NCBI GenBank assembly: GCA_902555465.1
Contig: CACDSN010000001.1
Span: 36,163 to 100,162, forward strand
Direction of reading: 5' to 3'
Source of the DNA: an uncultured Pelagibacteraceae bacterium
GTDB taxonomy: Bacteria > Pseudomonadota > Alphaproteobacteria > Pelagibacterales > Pelagibacteraceae
Length of the DNA stretch: 64,000 nt
In this document: piece after piece, positions 54,889 through 62,668 of the stretch
Layout: each line of letters starts with the position of its first letter
How positions within the stretch are numbered: position 1 is the first letter of the stretch
Position numbers and translations under genes: made by a program
The notes under the pieces: generated by a model
Seen by the model: the letters and a program-made list of their open reading frames with translations, nothing else
Database searches by the model: none
Told to the model about the DNA's origin: nothing

Positions 54889-56254
54889 TTACTAGGTTTT
54901 CTTTTGAAACTGTGACTTGATCATTTTCTTTTTCAGAATTTAATTTTTTAATTAAAAGTTTATTTTCATTAAATTCGTTTTCACCCATTATTATTGCAAT
55001 ATCTGTATTTTTACGATCAGCATATTGAAGTTGTTTCTTTAAATTTTTATTTTGATCTAGATATATTTCTGAAACAATTCCATTTTCTCTTAATTTACTA
55101 ACAATCTCATAACAATTTTTTATATATTTTTTATCTAGGATACACATTAAAACTGGTTGTTGTTTTTTAACTTTAAGTTCTTTAATTTGATTGAGTCCAT
55201 ATAATAATCTATCAATACCTATGCTCATGCCGGATCCTTTGTAATCAGCACCTTTAAATCTAGAAATAAGACTATTATAACGGCCACCACTGGCACAACT
55301 TCCTGCTGGTACTTCTTTCCCTTTGGCATTTTTTACTTTAAAATTTAGATTTGTCTCAACCAAAAACGAAGAATAATAGGAAAGTCCCCGGGTAATACAT
55401 ATATTAGGCTGGACTTGTCCTGAATTTGTTCCATATGATAATACCTCGTACAATTCTTCTAATTCATTTATACCTTCAATGCTTAATTGATTTTTCATAT
55501 TAGATTTAAATTCACTTATATTTTTAAGATCAATTGCATTTTTTATTTGACTAACTTGATCATCAGATAATTGACATCCTTTTATAAATGCTCCTGAGCC
55601 ATCTTTACGACCCTCTTTTAATAATTGCTCTATACCTTGGAAACCAAGCCTTTCTAGTTTATCTACGGTTTTAAGTACCTGGTATTGCTTATCCTCAGGA
55701 ATTTTAATTTCTGATAATAAGCCTTGAAGAATTTTTTTATTGGAAACATTAATAGTAAATTGTTCCTTTTTAAGTCCACATTCTAAAAAAGAGTCCGCAA
55801 TTAGATTACATATTTCTGCATCCACTTGAGCCTCATTAGCATCTCCAATTATATCTGAATCAAATTGTGTGAAAGACCTAAAGCGTGTTACATCCGCTTT
55901 GTCTTGGCGAAATACATCCCCACAAGCAAATCTTTTAAAAGGAAATACTAAATCCATATAATTTTGTGCTATGAATCTAGAAAGTGGGGCACTTAAATCA
56001 TATCTTAATGTAAGTTCCTCCTTTTCATCTTTAAATGAAAAAACATCACTCATCGGATTTGATGGGTCATCTGCTAGAAATGAGCCTATATTTGAACTAA
56101 ACTCAAAAGCAGGTGTCTCTAGCGGTTCATAGCCATAACCAAGAAAAACCCTTTCAATTTTTGAAATTATCTTTTTCTTTAATTCTAATTCTGGCCCATA
56201 CCTATCTTTAAATCCCTTAGGTAGGCCTGGTATTAATTTTTTATCTTTAGTCAT
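54866..56254 (-). CDS. hisS: Histidyl-tRNA synthetase, alphaproteobacterial type
   Basis: The 462-residue class II synthetase has motif 2 in FPFKRFACGDVFRQDKADVTRFRSFTQ-type context (the FRQDKADVTRFRSF part is clear), the histidine loop RGLSYYSSFLVE, motif 3 GSGMSIGIDRLLYGL and a C-terminal anticodon-binding domain. FRQDKADVTR in place of the usual FRxExPQxGR-type motif fits the divergent HisRS group described in alphaproteobacteria that reads a tRNA-His without G-1. Its cognate tRNA lies 27 bases upstream. Confidence 0.94.
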   Translation of the reverse strand: MTKDKKLIPGLPKGFKDRYGPELELKKKIISKIERVFLGYGYEPLETPAFEFSSNIGSFLADDPSNPMSDVFSFKDEKEELTLRYDLSAPLSRFIAQNYMDLVFPFKRFACGDVFRQDKADVTRFRSFTQFDSDIIGDANEAQVDAEICNLIADSFLECGLKKEQFTINVSNKKILQGLLSEIKIPEDKQYQVLKTVDKLERLGFQGIEQLLKEGRKDGSGAFIKGCQLSDDQVSQIKNAIDLKNISEFKSNMKNQLSIEGINELEELYEVLSYGTNSGQVQPNICITRGLSYYSSFLVETNLNFKVKNAKGKEVPAGSCASGGRYNSLISRFKGADYKGSGMSIGIDRLLYGLNQIKELKVKKQQPVLMCILDKKYIKNCYEIVSKLRENGIVSEIYLDQNKNLKKQLQYADRKNTDIAIIMGENEFNENKLLIKKLNSEKENDQVTVSKENLVNEIKKLI

Positions 56255-56265
56255 TTTTTGATATT

Positions 56266-56282
56266 ATAGCTTTTTTTGCTAT
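56266..56282 (-). promoter_or_regulatory. Small stem-loop between tRNA-His and hisS
   Basis: In the leftward transcript the spacer begins with ATAGC, seven A residues, then GCTAT, giving a 5-base stem whose first base is the final A of the tRNA CCA end. It ends 11 bases before the hisS ATG. If tRNA-His and hisS share a transcript, this hairpin would compete with the free tRNA 3' end and could affect processing or hisS translation; that is inference. Confidence 0.35.
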
Positions 56283-56355
56283 GGTACCCGATCCAGTATT
56301 CGCAACTGGCCCTCAACTTCCACAGAGTTACGTGCTTCTACTACACCAATCGGGC
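56282..56355 (-). tRNA. tRNA-His (anticodon GUG), atypical D and T loops
   Basis: The cloverleaf is complete: acceptor GCCCGAU/AUCGGGU, D stem GUGU/GCAC, anticodon stem UAACU/AGUUG with loop CUGUGGA (GUG at 34-36, G37), T stem CCAGU/ACUGG, and encoded CCA. No G-1 is encoded (the preceding base is U), position 1-72 is G-U, and position 73 is A. This is the alphaproteobacterial tRNA-His type read by divergent HisRS (studied in Caulobacter). The 7-base D loop AGUAGAA lacks the G18G19 pair, and the T loop UGCGAAU has G at position 55. Length is 74. Confidence 0.9.
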
Positions 56356-56522
56356 ATATACCTTTCTTTGTTTTATACTAATTGTTAATAAATTTAAATT
56401 TTAAAATGATTAATAAATGGCCTTACAGCCATGGTGAAAATGTCTGTGTGTTTGTCTGAATGTAATAATTTTTTTAATCATTAATGCTTAAATAACACTA
56501 AAATTAAAAATTTCAAGACTGA

Positions 56523-56570
56523 ATTGTATAGGAATACTGTCAAAATAATTCTAACAGTCTCCTATACAAT
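56523..56570 (-). terminator. Long stem-loop downstream of cspA
   Basis: Arms 56523-56533 and 56560-56570 pair perfectly over 11 bases (ATTGTATAGGA with TCCTATACAAT). After a small internal loop, 56536-56540 and 56554-56558 add five more pairs (ACTGT/ACAGT) around a 13-base loop. It lies 20 bases after the cspA stop in the direction of transcription. No strong U run follows, so it may terminate transcription weakly or protect the cspA mRNA 3' end. The remaining bases to tRNA-His (56356-56522) are A+T rich, with one further short hairpin (ATGGC/GCCAT near 56417-56432). Confidence 0.6.
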
Positions 56571-56589
56571 ATTTTAAGTGATTTAGATT

Positions 56590-56808
56590 TTAAGACTCAA
56601 CTTTAATGTTAACAGCCGCAGGTCCTTTTCCTGAATCTTCTGATAATTCAAAAGATATTGCCTGGCCTTCATTTACAAATTTTAATCCGGCATCACGAAC
56701 ACTCGATGCATGCAGAAAAACGTCTTTGTGATCTTTAGGTTCATCAACTTCAATAAAGCCGTAGCCTTTTTTACTGTTGTACCATTTAATCTTACCTTTA
56801 TGACTCAT
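56590..56808 (-). CDS. cspA: Cold-shock family RNA chaperone
   Basis: The 72-residue protein is one cold-shock domain with RNP1 KGYGFIEV (residues 14-21) and RNP2 DVFLHAS (28-34). It binds single-stranded nucleic acids and melts mRNA structure. The leader contains AAGCTAA/TTAGCTT (a 7-base hairpin) and a purine-rich GAAGAAAGAG ribosome site. A strong stem-loop follows the gene. Which member of the Csp group it is cannot be told from sequence alone. Confidence 0.93.
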   Translation of the reverse strand: MSHKGKIKWYNSKKGYGFIEVDEPKDHKDVFLHASSVRDAGLKFVNEGQAISFELSEDSGKGPAAVNIKVES

Positions 56809-56904
56809 ATTCTTTACTCTTTCTTCTTTGTTGTTTATTAAGCTAAAAATTAGCTTGTGCGTTTGTTAATGGATTTTTAAAATTTATTCAAGAAGTTATT
56901 TTGC

Positions 56905-56980
56905 TGGTGGAACCCTCTTGAATCGAACAAGATCCTAACGCTTTTCAGGCGTTCGTGCGCACCTGCTACACCAGGGTTCC
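56905..56980 (-). tRNA. tRNA-Phe (anticodon GAA)
   Basis: The 76-base cloverleaf has acceptor GGAACCC/GGGUUCC, D stem GUGU/GCAC with a 9-base loop containing GG, anticodon stem AACGC/GCGUU with loop CUGAAAA (GAA at 34-36), T stem UCUUG/CAAGA with loop UUCGAUU, discriminator A and encoded CCA. All are standard. Its 5' end lies four bases after the infA stop, so it must be cut out of an infA transcript unless a promoter lies inside infA. Confidence 0.96.
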
Positions 56981-56984
56981 TAAT

Positions 56985-57206
56985 TTAATATCTCCACGTT
57001 ACACGACAACGTCCGGTATCGTAAGGGCTAACCTGACATAAAACTTCGTCTCCTTCTAATAAACGTATTCTTCCCTTTTTAAGTTTTCCTGCCGTATATC
57101 CTATAACTTTATGTCCGTTATCAATTAACAAAATTTCAAACATGGCATTTGGGAGGGCTTTTAAAATTTTCCCTCGAAATTCCATTATACCCTCTTCTTT
57201 AGCCAA
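56985..57206 (-). CDS. infA: Translation initiation factor IF-1
   Basis: IF-1 occupies the ribosomal A site during initiation. The 73-residue protein is a single S1/OB fold with the family N-terminus AKEEGIMEFRGKILKALPNA, GHKVIGYTAGKLKKGRIRLLEGD, and an ending in SPYDTGRCRVTWRY (family SPYDLTRGRIVYR). It begins two bases after the hisD stop and ends four bases before tRNA-Phe, so hisD, infA, tRNA-Phe and perhaps cspA form one leftward unit. Confidence 0.94.
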   Translation of the reverse strand: MAKEEGIMEFRGKILKALPNAMFEILLIDNGHKVIGYTAGKLKKGRIRLLEGDEVLCQVSPYDTGRCRVTWRY

Positions 57207-57208
57207 AT

Positions 57209-58472
57209 TTATTTACTCCTCATTCTTGATTTAATAGATTTTGAATGAGCTTTTAAGCCTTCAAAATCACTGAGATGTATCGCAAATTTCCCAATTTTTG
57301 CAACACCTTTTTTTGAAAGATTTACATAGCTTATTTTTTTATAAAAATCATTTACATTCAAACCAGAGGAAAACCTTGAACTTCCTAAGGTTGGAAGAGT
57401 ATGTTGGCTTCCAGAATTATAATCAGTTACTGCCATCGGAGTATACTTGCCAATGCAAATAGAGCCTGCATTTACAATATGGTTTAAATATTTTTTGTAA
57501 TTGTTTACATTTAGCTCAAGATGTTCTGGAGCTACTTCATTAATAACTTGAATAATCTGTTTGTCATTTTTGACATAGAATAATTAGACCATGTTTTTTT
57601 AAACTTTTAGTAGCAATGTTTTTTCTTTCTAAATTTTGTAAATTTTCTAAAATATTTTTTTGAACCTTGTTTATTATTTCTTTATTTTTTGTGACTAAAA
57701 TACATTGGCTTTCAGGTCCATGTTCAGATTGTCCAACTAAAGATGTACAAATTTCATTTATATCTGTTTTTCTATCAGCAAGTACTAAAATTTCACTTGG
57801 TCCAGCTATGCCATCAATACCAACAGCACCAAAGACTAAACGTTTTGCTTCTGCGGTAATATCAGATCCAGGGCCTACAATTTTATTTACATTTTGAATA
57901 TAAGCTAAATTACCAATAGCTTGAGCCCCACCACATGTGATTACTTCAGATACACCACATTTTTTTGCAGCATACATAACCGCTGGGTTTAATTTTCCAT
58001 TTATTCTTGGATTTGCAACTATAATTTTTTTGACTTTAGAAATTTGTGCAGGTATGGCGCACATTAAAAGTGTACTTGGCAAATTTGCTGGCACATAAAT
58101 ACCTACCGACTCCAGTGGTATATTTTTGTAATCAATTTTATTATTATACTTATCGGTAAAATTAATATCTTTTGGTTTTTGCAAAGCATGAAATTTAAAA
58201 ATTCTAGAATATGCAAAATCAATTGCTTTCTTTATTTTTGGTTCTAATTGTGTAATTGAACTATTAATCTCTTGTTTTGATGCATAAATTTTACTGTTTT
58301 TTGAAAATCTTTTTTCATATTTAATAACTGCTTTTAGCTTGTTTTTTTTTACATCATTAAGAATGTTAGAAACAATTGAGGTATCGATAGATTTTCTAGA
58401 TCTTCTTATTTCTAAAAATTCGATTAATTTTTTTTTATAATTTTTATTTTTACAGTTTAAAATTTTAATCAT
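57209..58472 (-). CDS. hisD: Histidinol dehydrogenase, interrupted by a +1 frameshift
   Basis: HisD oxidises histidinol to histidine in the last step of the pathway. The first part (58472 to about 57570) has GPGSDITAEAKRLVFG, GIAGPSEILVLAD and the zinc-site segment VGQSEHGPESQC. The second part, in another frame, has INEVAPEHLEL, AVTDYNSGSQHTLPT (with a zinc-ligand Asp) and LSDFEGLKAHSKS. Reading breaks between about 57564 and 57586. Dropping one base in CTATGTC gives LIILVKNDKQ and a 420-residue protein of normal length. No homopolymer is present. Neither fragment alone has all zinc ligands. Confidence 0.88.
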
Positions 58473-58863
58473 TTGTAACTTTTACATCTTCTAATGTACA
58501 TTCAATTACTTCACAAAAAAGGTTTATAATTCCATTATTTGAAAATAATAGAACTATTTCATTGTTATTTTCTTTTTTATAGGATTCTACGGCAAGTAAT
58601 TCTAGGACATTGTCTTCACTGTTTTGGTCAATATTTTTAGACTTTGATGTTTCTATAAATTCAAATTTTAAAATACTATTTATTTTATCCTTGCTATTAC
58701 TCTTTTCCCTGTTTTCTCTTTCAAGAGATAGTAGAAATATTTTATTTTCTTTTAAAAATTTTATTTCAGATTGTTTAATTTTTGCCTCTGAACACAAGGC
58801 GGATATTACCCTAAGATCTTCTTGGTTTTGAGCTATTATTTTTTTTAAAAATTTATCTGCCAT
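58465..58863 (-). CDS. DUF2948 family protein
   Basis: The 132-residue protein shows the DUF2948 pattern: QNQEDLRVISALCSEAKIKQ near the start, IKFLKENKIFLLSLERENRE, a LELLAVESY strand, and a C-terminal INLFCEVIECTLEDV. DUF2948 is alphaproteobacterial and usually lies between murA and hisD, as it does here. Function is unknown. It overlaps hisD by eight bases and follows the murA stop directly. Confidence 0.82.
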   Translation of the reverse strand: MADKFLKKIIAQNQEDLRVISALCSEAKIKQSEIKFLKENKIFLLSLERENREKSNSKDKINSILKFEFIETSKSKNIDQNSEDNVLELLAVESYKKENNNEIVLLFSNNGIINLFCEVIECTLEDVKVTND

Positions 58864-60132
58864 TTAGTTTATTGAAGATATTTTTACACCAATTTTTTTA
58901 AGTTTTTTTTCAAGATTATAATAACCTCTTAAACCATGGTAAACTCTTTCAATTTTACTAACACCTTTTGCAGCTATAGCTCCAAGAATAATTGAAAATG
59001 TAGTTCTAAGATCTGAAGAAATACAATCTGCAGATTTGAGTTCCTTTTGGCCAATAATAATTGCTTTGTTTTTTTTAACTCTTATGGAAGCCCCCATCCT
59101 ATTCAATTCAGGGGCAGTCATAAATCTGTTAGAAAATATTGTTTCATTAACGAGACTTTTGCCAGGTACCTTAGTCAATACAGCTAATATGATAGGCATA
59201 TTATCTGTTGCAAATGCAGGCCAAGGTCCTGTCTTTATTTTTACAGAATTTAATTTTTTTGCTTGTGATAGCAGAATTGAATTACTATTAATTCCAATCT
59301 TGTATCCAATTTTTTTTAAAATTCCTAATTCAGTTCTTAAATTTTTTGGATTGATATTATTTACTTTAATTTGTTTGTTAGTTATTGCACCAACACATAA
59401 ATAACTAAATGCTTCAATTCTATCCCCAATAATATTATGGCTGCCACTAATCAATTCTTTTACACCAGTAACTTTAATAGATCTTTTTCCTATAAATTTT
59501 ATATCCGCTCCAGAATTATTTAAAAAATTAATTAAATCTAATACCTCAGGTTCAATTGAAATATTTTTTATAACATGAGATCCTTTCGCTAAGGTGGATG
59601 CCATTATCAAATTTGATGTCCCAGTTACTGTTACTTTTGGAAATTTATATTTGCTTCCAATTAAGCCTTTTTTTGCTGAAATATTTACATAACCTTTGTT
59701 TAGACTATTTATTGCTCCCAAACTTCTAAAACCTGCAAGATGCCAGTTTGTATCTCTAATCCCAAGTGCACAACCACCTCCAAGACTCGTTTGAATTTTT
59801 TTATTATGATATCTAGCTAATAATGGACCCATAGTTAAAACACCAGCTCTCATCGTTGAAACTAAATTATAAGGAACAATCAATTTATGATTTTTTTTGT
59901 TATTGATGGTCATTATTTTTTTTGACTCTGAAAAATCAACTTTAGAACCTAAAGCAACCAAAAGATCTTTCATAGTAAGCACATCTTTTACAAATGGAAC
60001 ATTTTTGAGAGTCACTTTTTTTTTAAACAAAATAGATGCAGCCATTAAAGGGAGGCAGGAATTTTTAGCACCACTAATGTCTACTTCTCCCTTAATACCT
60101 TTGTTAGGGCCTTTAATTATAAATTTCTTCAT
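58864..60132 (-). CDS. murA: UDP-N-acetylglucosamine 1-carboxyvinyltransferase
   Basis: MurA starts peptidoglycan synthesis by adding enolpyruvate to UDP-GlcNAc. The 422-residue protein has the N-terminal Lys-Asn pair in DISGAKNSCLPLMAA, the catalytic-loop Cys in LGGGCALGIRDTNWHL near residue 115 (the fosfomycin target), VTGTSNLIMAS, GDRIEAFSYLCVGA and FATDNMPIILAVLT. All are in standard order. It is four bases downstream of dcd on the same strand. Confidence 0.96.
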   Translation of the reverse strand: MKKFIIKGPNKGIKGEVDISGAKNSCLPLMAASILFKKKVTLKNVPFVKDVLTMKDLLVALGSKVDFSESKKIMTINNKKNHKLIVPYNLVSTMRAGVLTMGPLLARYHNKKIQTSLGGGCALGIRDTNWHLAGFRSLGAINSLNKGYVNISAKKGLIGSKYKFPKVTVTGTSNLIMASTLAKGSHVIKNISIEPEVLDLINFLNNSGADIKFIGKRSIKVTGVKELISGSHNIIGDRIEAFSYLCVGAITNKQIKVNNINPKNLRTELGILKKIGYKIGINSNSILLSQAKKLNSVKIKTGPWPAFATDNMPIILAVLTKVPGKSLVNETIFSNRFMTAPELNRMGASIRVKKNKAIIIGQKELKSADCISSDLRTTFSIILGAIAAKGVSKIERVYHGLRGYYNLEKKLKKIGVKISSIN

Positions 60133-60136
60133 TATA

Positions 60137-60688
60137 CTATTTTGATTTTGCTAAAGTAATTCCTGTTTGGCCTTGATATTTGCCTTCTCTATCTGCATAA
60201 GAAATTTCTGGTTGTTCTCCTTGAAAAAACAAAATTTGTGCTGCTCCGCTATTGGCATAAAGCCGAATCTGATTAGAGGTATGGTTACTAAATTCTAAAA
60301 CGAGATTCCCACACCAACCTGCTTCGAGAACTGTAGGTGGAGTGCCTAAGCCACATCTTGCATAAGTAGATTTAGCAGTAACAAGACCTGTTACATTACG
60401 TGGCATTTTAAAGTATTCTAAGCTACTAGCTAATGCAAAAGAATTTGGTGGAATTAAAATAGAATCTTCGCCATTTATTGTTATAAAATTATCCTCACTA
60501 AAATTTTTAGGATCTGCCGTTGCTCCTTTTATATTTGTAAATATTTTAAATTCAGATCCACATCTAAGATCATAACCAAAGGAATTAAGTCCATGGCTAA
60601 TTCCTTTTGAAACACTTTTGTTCACAAAAGGATCTATCATTTGCTCTTCTGTGGCAAGTATGGTTATTTGCTTATCGTTTAGTATCAT
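60137..60688 (-). CDS. dcd: dCTP deaminase
   Basis: Dcd turns dCTP into dUTP, the source of dTTP in this type of pathway. The 183-residue trimeric-dUTPase-fold protein has LNSFGYDLRCGSEF, ILIPPNSFALASSLEY, AKSTYARCGL, the catalytic-region TVLEAGWCGNLVLEF and a GKYQGQTGITLAKSK ending that closes over the base. Length is normal. Its start overlaps the end of a small upstream reading frame. Confidence 0.95.
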   Translation of the reverse strand: MILNDKQITILATEEQMIDPFVNKSVSKGISHGLNSFGYDLRCGSEFKIFTNIKGATADPKNFSEDNFITINGEDSILIPPNSFALASSLEYFKMPRNVTGLVTAKSTYARCGLGTPPTVLEAGWCGNLVLEFSNHTSNQIRLYANSGAAQILFFQGEQPEISYADREGKYQGQTGITLAKSK

Positions 60689-60788
60689 CTTTTTTAATAA
60701 TTTTTTTTTGTAAAAGTTTTCTTTTTTTTAGGTTTTTTTTTAAAGCATTCTCAAGATCAAGCTTTGAGGGCTTCCGTTTCTTATTCAT
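60672..60788 (-). CDS. Very small basic protein
   Basis: A 38-codon frame from an ATG at 60788 encodes a Lys/Arg-rich helix (KRKPSKLDLENALKKNLKKR). It overlaps the dcd start by 17 bases. A heptad-like Leu pattern (LDLENALKKNL) and tight packing between its neighbours suggest a real gene, but it is too short for composition to be convincing. I recognise no family. Confidence 0.4.
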   Translation of the reverse strand: MNKKRKPSKLDLENALKKNLKKRKLLQKKIIKKDDTKR

Positions 60789-60795
60789 GATATAA

Positions 60796-61008
60796 TTATT
60801 TTTTGTCTGGATTTGTTAAATGATCTAGTGTGATCACAGTATCAAGAGGAATCCCTTTATCTTCATTCTTAGGTTCTTCTACTAAACCTTTTTCTAATGC
60901 TTTTGCATTTTTCTTAGCTAGTTTTTCAAGCCTTCTTTTTTCTTTCTTGGCCTGTTTCTCCATTTTGATCTGGCCTTCAAATGCTCTTCTGGTGTAATGT
61001 ATTCCCAT
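60796..61008 (-). CDS. Small charged hypothetical protein
   Basis: The 70-residue product has an N-terminal GIHYTRRAFEGQIKMEKQAK, a Lys/Arg/Ala-rich helix and an acidic end (IPLDTVITLDHLTNPDKK). The conserved-looking edges around a charged helix suggest a real protein, perhaps nucleic-acid or ribosome associated, but I recognise no family. It lies 7 bases upstream of the small gene at 60788 and has an 84-base gap to tRNA-Thr. Confidence 0.6.
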   Translation of the reverse strand: MGIHYTRRAFEGQIKMEKQAKKEKRRLEKLAKKNAKALEKGLVEEPKNEDKGIPLDTVITLDHLTNPDKK

Positions 61009-61092
61009 GGTGAAATCCTTTATTCGGAAGATACTTATAAATTAAGTCAATAGTTTGTCAAACTTAGTTTTATGCAATATTATTGAAAAAAA

Positions 61093-61167
61093 GCCCTGAT
61101 AGTTAAATGGTTATAACAGTGACATGGTAAGTCACAATTCCCGATTCGACTCCGGGTCAGGGCACCA
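61093..61167 (+). tRNA. tRNA-Thr (anticodon GGU)
   Basis: The 75-base cloverleaf has acceptor GCCCUGA/UCAGGGC, D stem GUUA/UAAC with loop AAUGGUUA, anticodon stem GUGAC/GUCAC with loop AUGGUAA (GGU at 34-36), T loop UUCGACU, discriminator A and encoded CCA. The T stem CCCGA/CCGGG has an A-C mismatch at the 53-61 position where nearly all tRNAs have G-C. The next gene on the other strand ends only one base after the CCA. Confidence 0.94.
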
Positions 61168-61168
61168 G

Positions 61169-61885
61169 TTATTTAAAAAAAAAATTTCTTAAAAATGCAG
61201 CAATCAACACTAGAATAATTATTCCAGTAATAGGCAAATAAATTTCTGGAGTGAAAATTAATTCAAAAAAAGTTGGTGGCTCGATATTTTCTTCTAATAC
61301 TTTATTTATCCCAGCTCCCAATGAAACACCTATAAAAAGTTGTGGTGTCATCCCAACTAAAGATCCAAAAAAGAAATTTCTAACTTTAACATTAAATAAG
61401 GTGGGCAATATATTTGTAATAAAGAAAGGTATACCTGGTAAGTTTCTATAAATAATAAAAAATATAAATTCATTCTTTTTAAATTTATCAGTTAAAAAAC
61501 TAAATTTATTTGCAAATTTTTCTTTGATAATTTCCTTTAAAAAAAAGTTTGCAAACATGTATAGAAAGGTTGCGCCAGTAGATAAACCAAATACGACTAG
61601 AAAAGTGCCTAACCATTTACCAAATATGAAGCCACCGGTAAGAAAAATTGGCGTACCAAAACCACAAAGTAAAACCCAAATTACAGTAATTAAAAAAAAT
61701 ATTAGACTTGATAAGATTAAATTATTATTCTTAATTGATTCTAAGGTGTCTCTATTAGCCTTTATCAATTCATAACTTGTAAAATCCTGAATTGAAAAAT
61801 ATTGAAAAAAAAACCATAAAAAAATCGAAATTATGAATATGTATGAAATTCCTAGAATTATTTTGATATTTTTTGTCTTGTTCAT
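61169..61885 (-). CDS. TVP38/TMEM64 (VTT/DedA-like) membrane protein
   Basis: The 238-residue protein has five or six hydrophobic helices (near 8-28, 52-75, 78-100, 100-120, 155-180 and 205-235). The VTT-domain landmarks are GFGTPIFLTGGFIFG, GATFLYMFANFF, and IYRNLPGIPFFITNILPTLF followed by FGSLVGMTPQLFIG. VTT/DedA proteins act as lipid scramblases or in membrane homeostasis; the substrate here is unknown. It is convergent with tRNA-Thr and divergent from rpmH. Confidence 0.85.
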   Translation of the reverse strand: MNKTKNIKIILGISYIFIISIFLWFFFQYFSIQDFTSYELIKANRDTLESIKNNNLILSSLIFFLITVIWVLLCGFGTPIFLTGGFIFGKWLGTFLVVFGLSTGATFLYMFANFFLKEIIKEKFANKFSFLTDKFKKNEFIFFIIYRNLPGIPFFITNILPTLFNVKVRNFFFGSLVGMTPQLFIGVSLGAGINKVLEENIEPPTFFELIFTPEIYLPITGIIILVLIAAFLRNFFFK

Positions 61886-61971
61886 AGGTGTAATTTATTA
61901 AAAATACCTGTACTTATATAGTTTTATTTTCTATAAGAACAAAAAAATTTTTAATATTTATATTATAACCT

Positions 61972-62106
61972 ATGAAAAGAACCTGGCATCCAAGTAGAGT
62001 AAAAAGAAAAAGAAAACATGGTTTTAGATCTAGAATGTCTACTAAAAAAAGACAAAAGGTTCTAAAAAATAGAAGAAAAAAAGGTAGAAAAAAACTTTCA
62101 GTTTAA
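61972..62106 (+). CDS. rpmH: 50S ribosomal protein L34
   Basis: The 44-residue protein matches L34 throughout ([20 protein letters not shown], then the [22 protein letters not shown] tail in basic repeats). The ATG at 61972 gives the invariant MKRT start. Its stop overlaps the rnpA ATG (TAATG), the standard coupling in the rpmH-rnpA-yidD-yidC cluster that begins here. Confidence 0.97.
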   Translation: MKRTWHPSRVKRKRKHGFRSRMSTKKRQKVLKNRRKKGRKKLSV

Positions 62107-62447
62107 TGAAGAGTAAAATCTCAAGTCTTTCTAAAAGTGAAGATTTTAAAAATTTGTTAAATGGAAAAAGAATTTCAAATCCTTACTCAACAATCTTTTT
62201 TAAAAAAATTTCCTCTAAAAGTAATAAGCTTTTAAATGTAAGCTTTGTTGCAAAGAAAAAAATTGGAAATGCTGTGAAGCGAAATAAAATTAAAAGAAGG
62301 TTAAGAAATATTATGAATGATGCTATTAAAAGAATAAATATGAATTTAAATTATTCATACTTGTTCATAGCAAAGAAAAATATGTATGATGCTGAATATA
62401 AAATGATAAAAGACTCAATACTTAAAGATTTAATAAAGGTAAGATGA
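62106..62447 (+). CDS. rnpA: Ribonuclease P protein component
   Basis: RnpA helps the RNase P RNA trim tRNA 5' ends. The 113-residue protein has the SLSKSEDFKNLLNGKRISNP N-terminus, VSFVAKKKIGNAVKRNKIKR containing the RNR-type motif, and RRLRNIMNDAIKR. Basic composition and length are normal. It overlaps rpmH and yidD by one and four bases. Confidence 0.94.
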   Translation: MKSKISSLSKSEDFKNLLNGKRISNPYSTIFFKKISSKSNKLLNVSFVAKKKIGNAVKRNKIKRRLRNIMNDAIKRINMNLNYSYLFIAKKNMYDAEYKMIKDSILKDLIKVR

Positions 62448-62668
62448 TTAAAAAAATATTTATTTGTATAATTAAAATATATAAATTAATTCTATCACCT
62501 GTTTTAGGACAAAGTTGTAGATATTTACCAACTTGCTCTGATTATTTTATAGATTGTTTAAATGAGTACGGAGTAATTAAAGGAACAATTAAAGGAATAA
62601 AAAGGATTTTGTCATGTCACCCATTTGGTGGGCAGGGTTATCACCCAGCTAAGAAAGGTAAAAATTAA
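62444..62668 (+). CDS. yidD: Membrane protein insertion efficiency factor YidD
   Basis: The 74-residue protein has an amphipathic N-terminal helix (FICIIKIYKLILSPVLG) and the family Cys pattern SCRYLPTCSDYFIDCL, then KGIKRILSCHPFGGQGYHPA. YidD sits on the cytoplasmic face of the inner membrane and assists YidC-dependent insertion. It overlaps yidC by one base. Confidence 0.95.
   Translation: MIKKIFICIIKIYKLILSPVLGQSCRYLPTCSDYFIDCLNEYGVIKGTIKGIKRILSCHPFGGQGYHPAKKGKN

Noticed and set aside
56417-56440. ATGGC/GCCAT hairpin near tRNA-His as a possible second RNA gene
   Set aside because: Only five pairs and no further structure; nothing resembling a tRNA or known small RNA.
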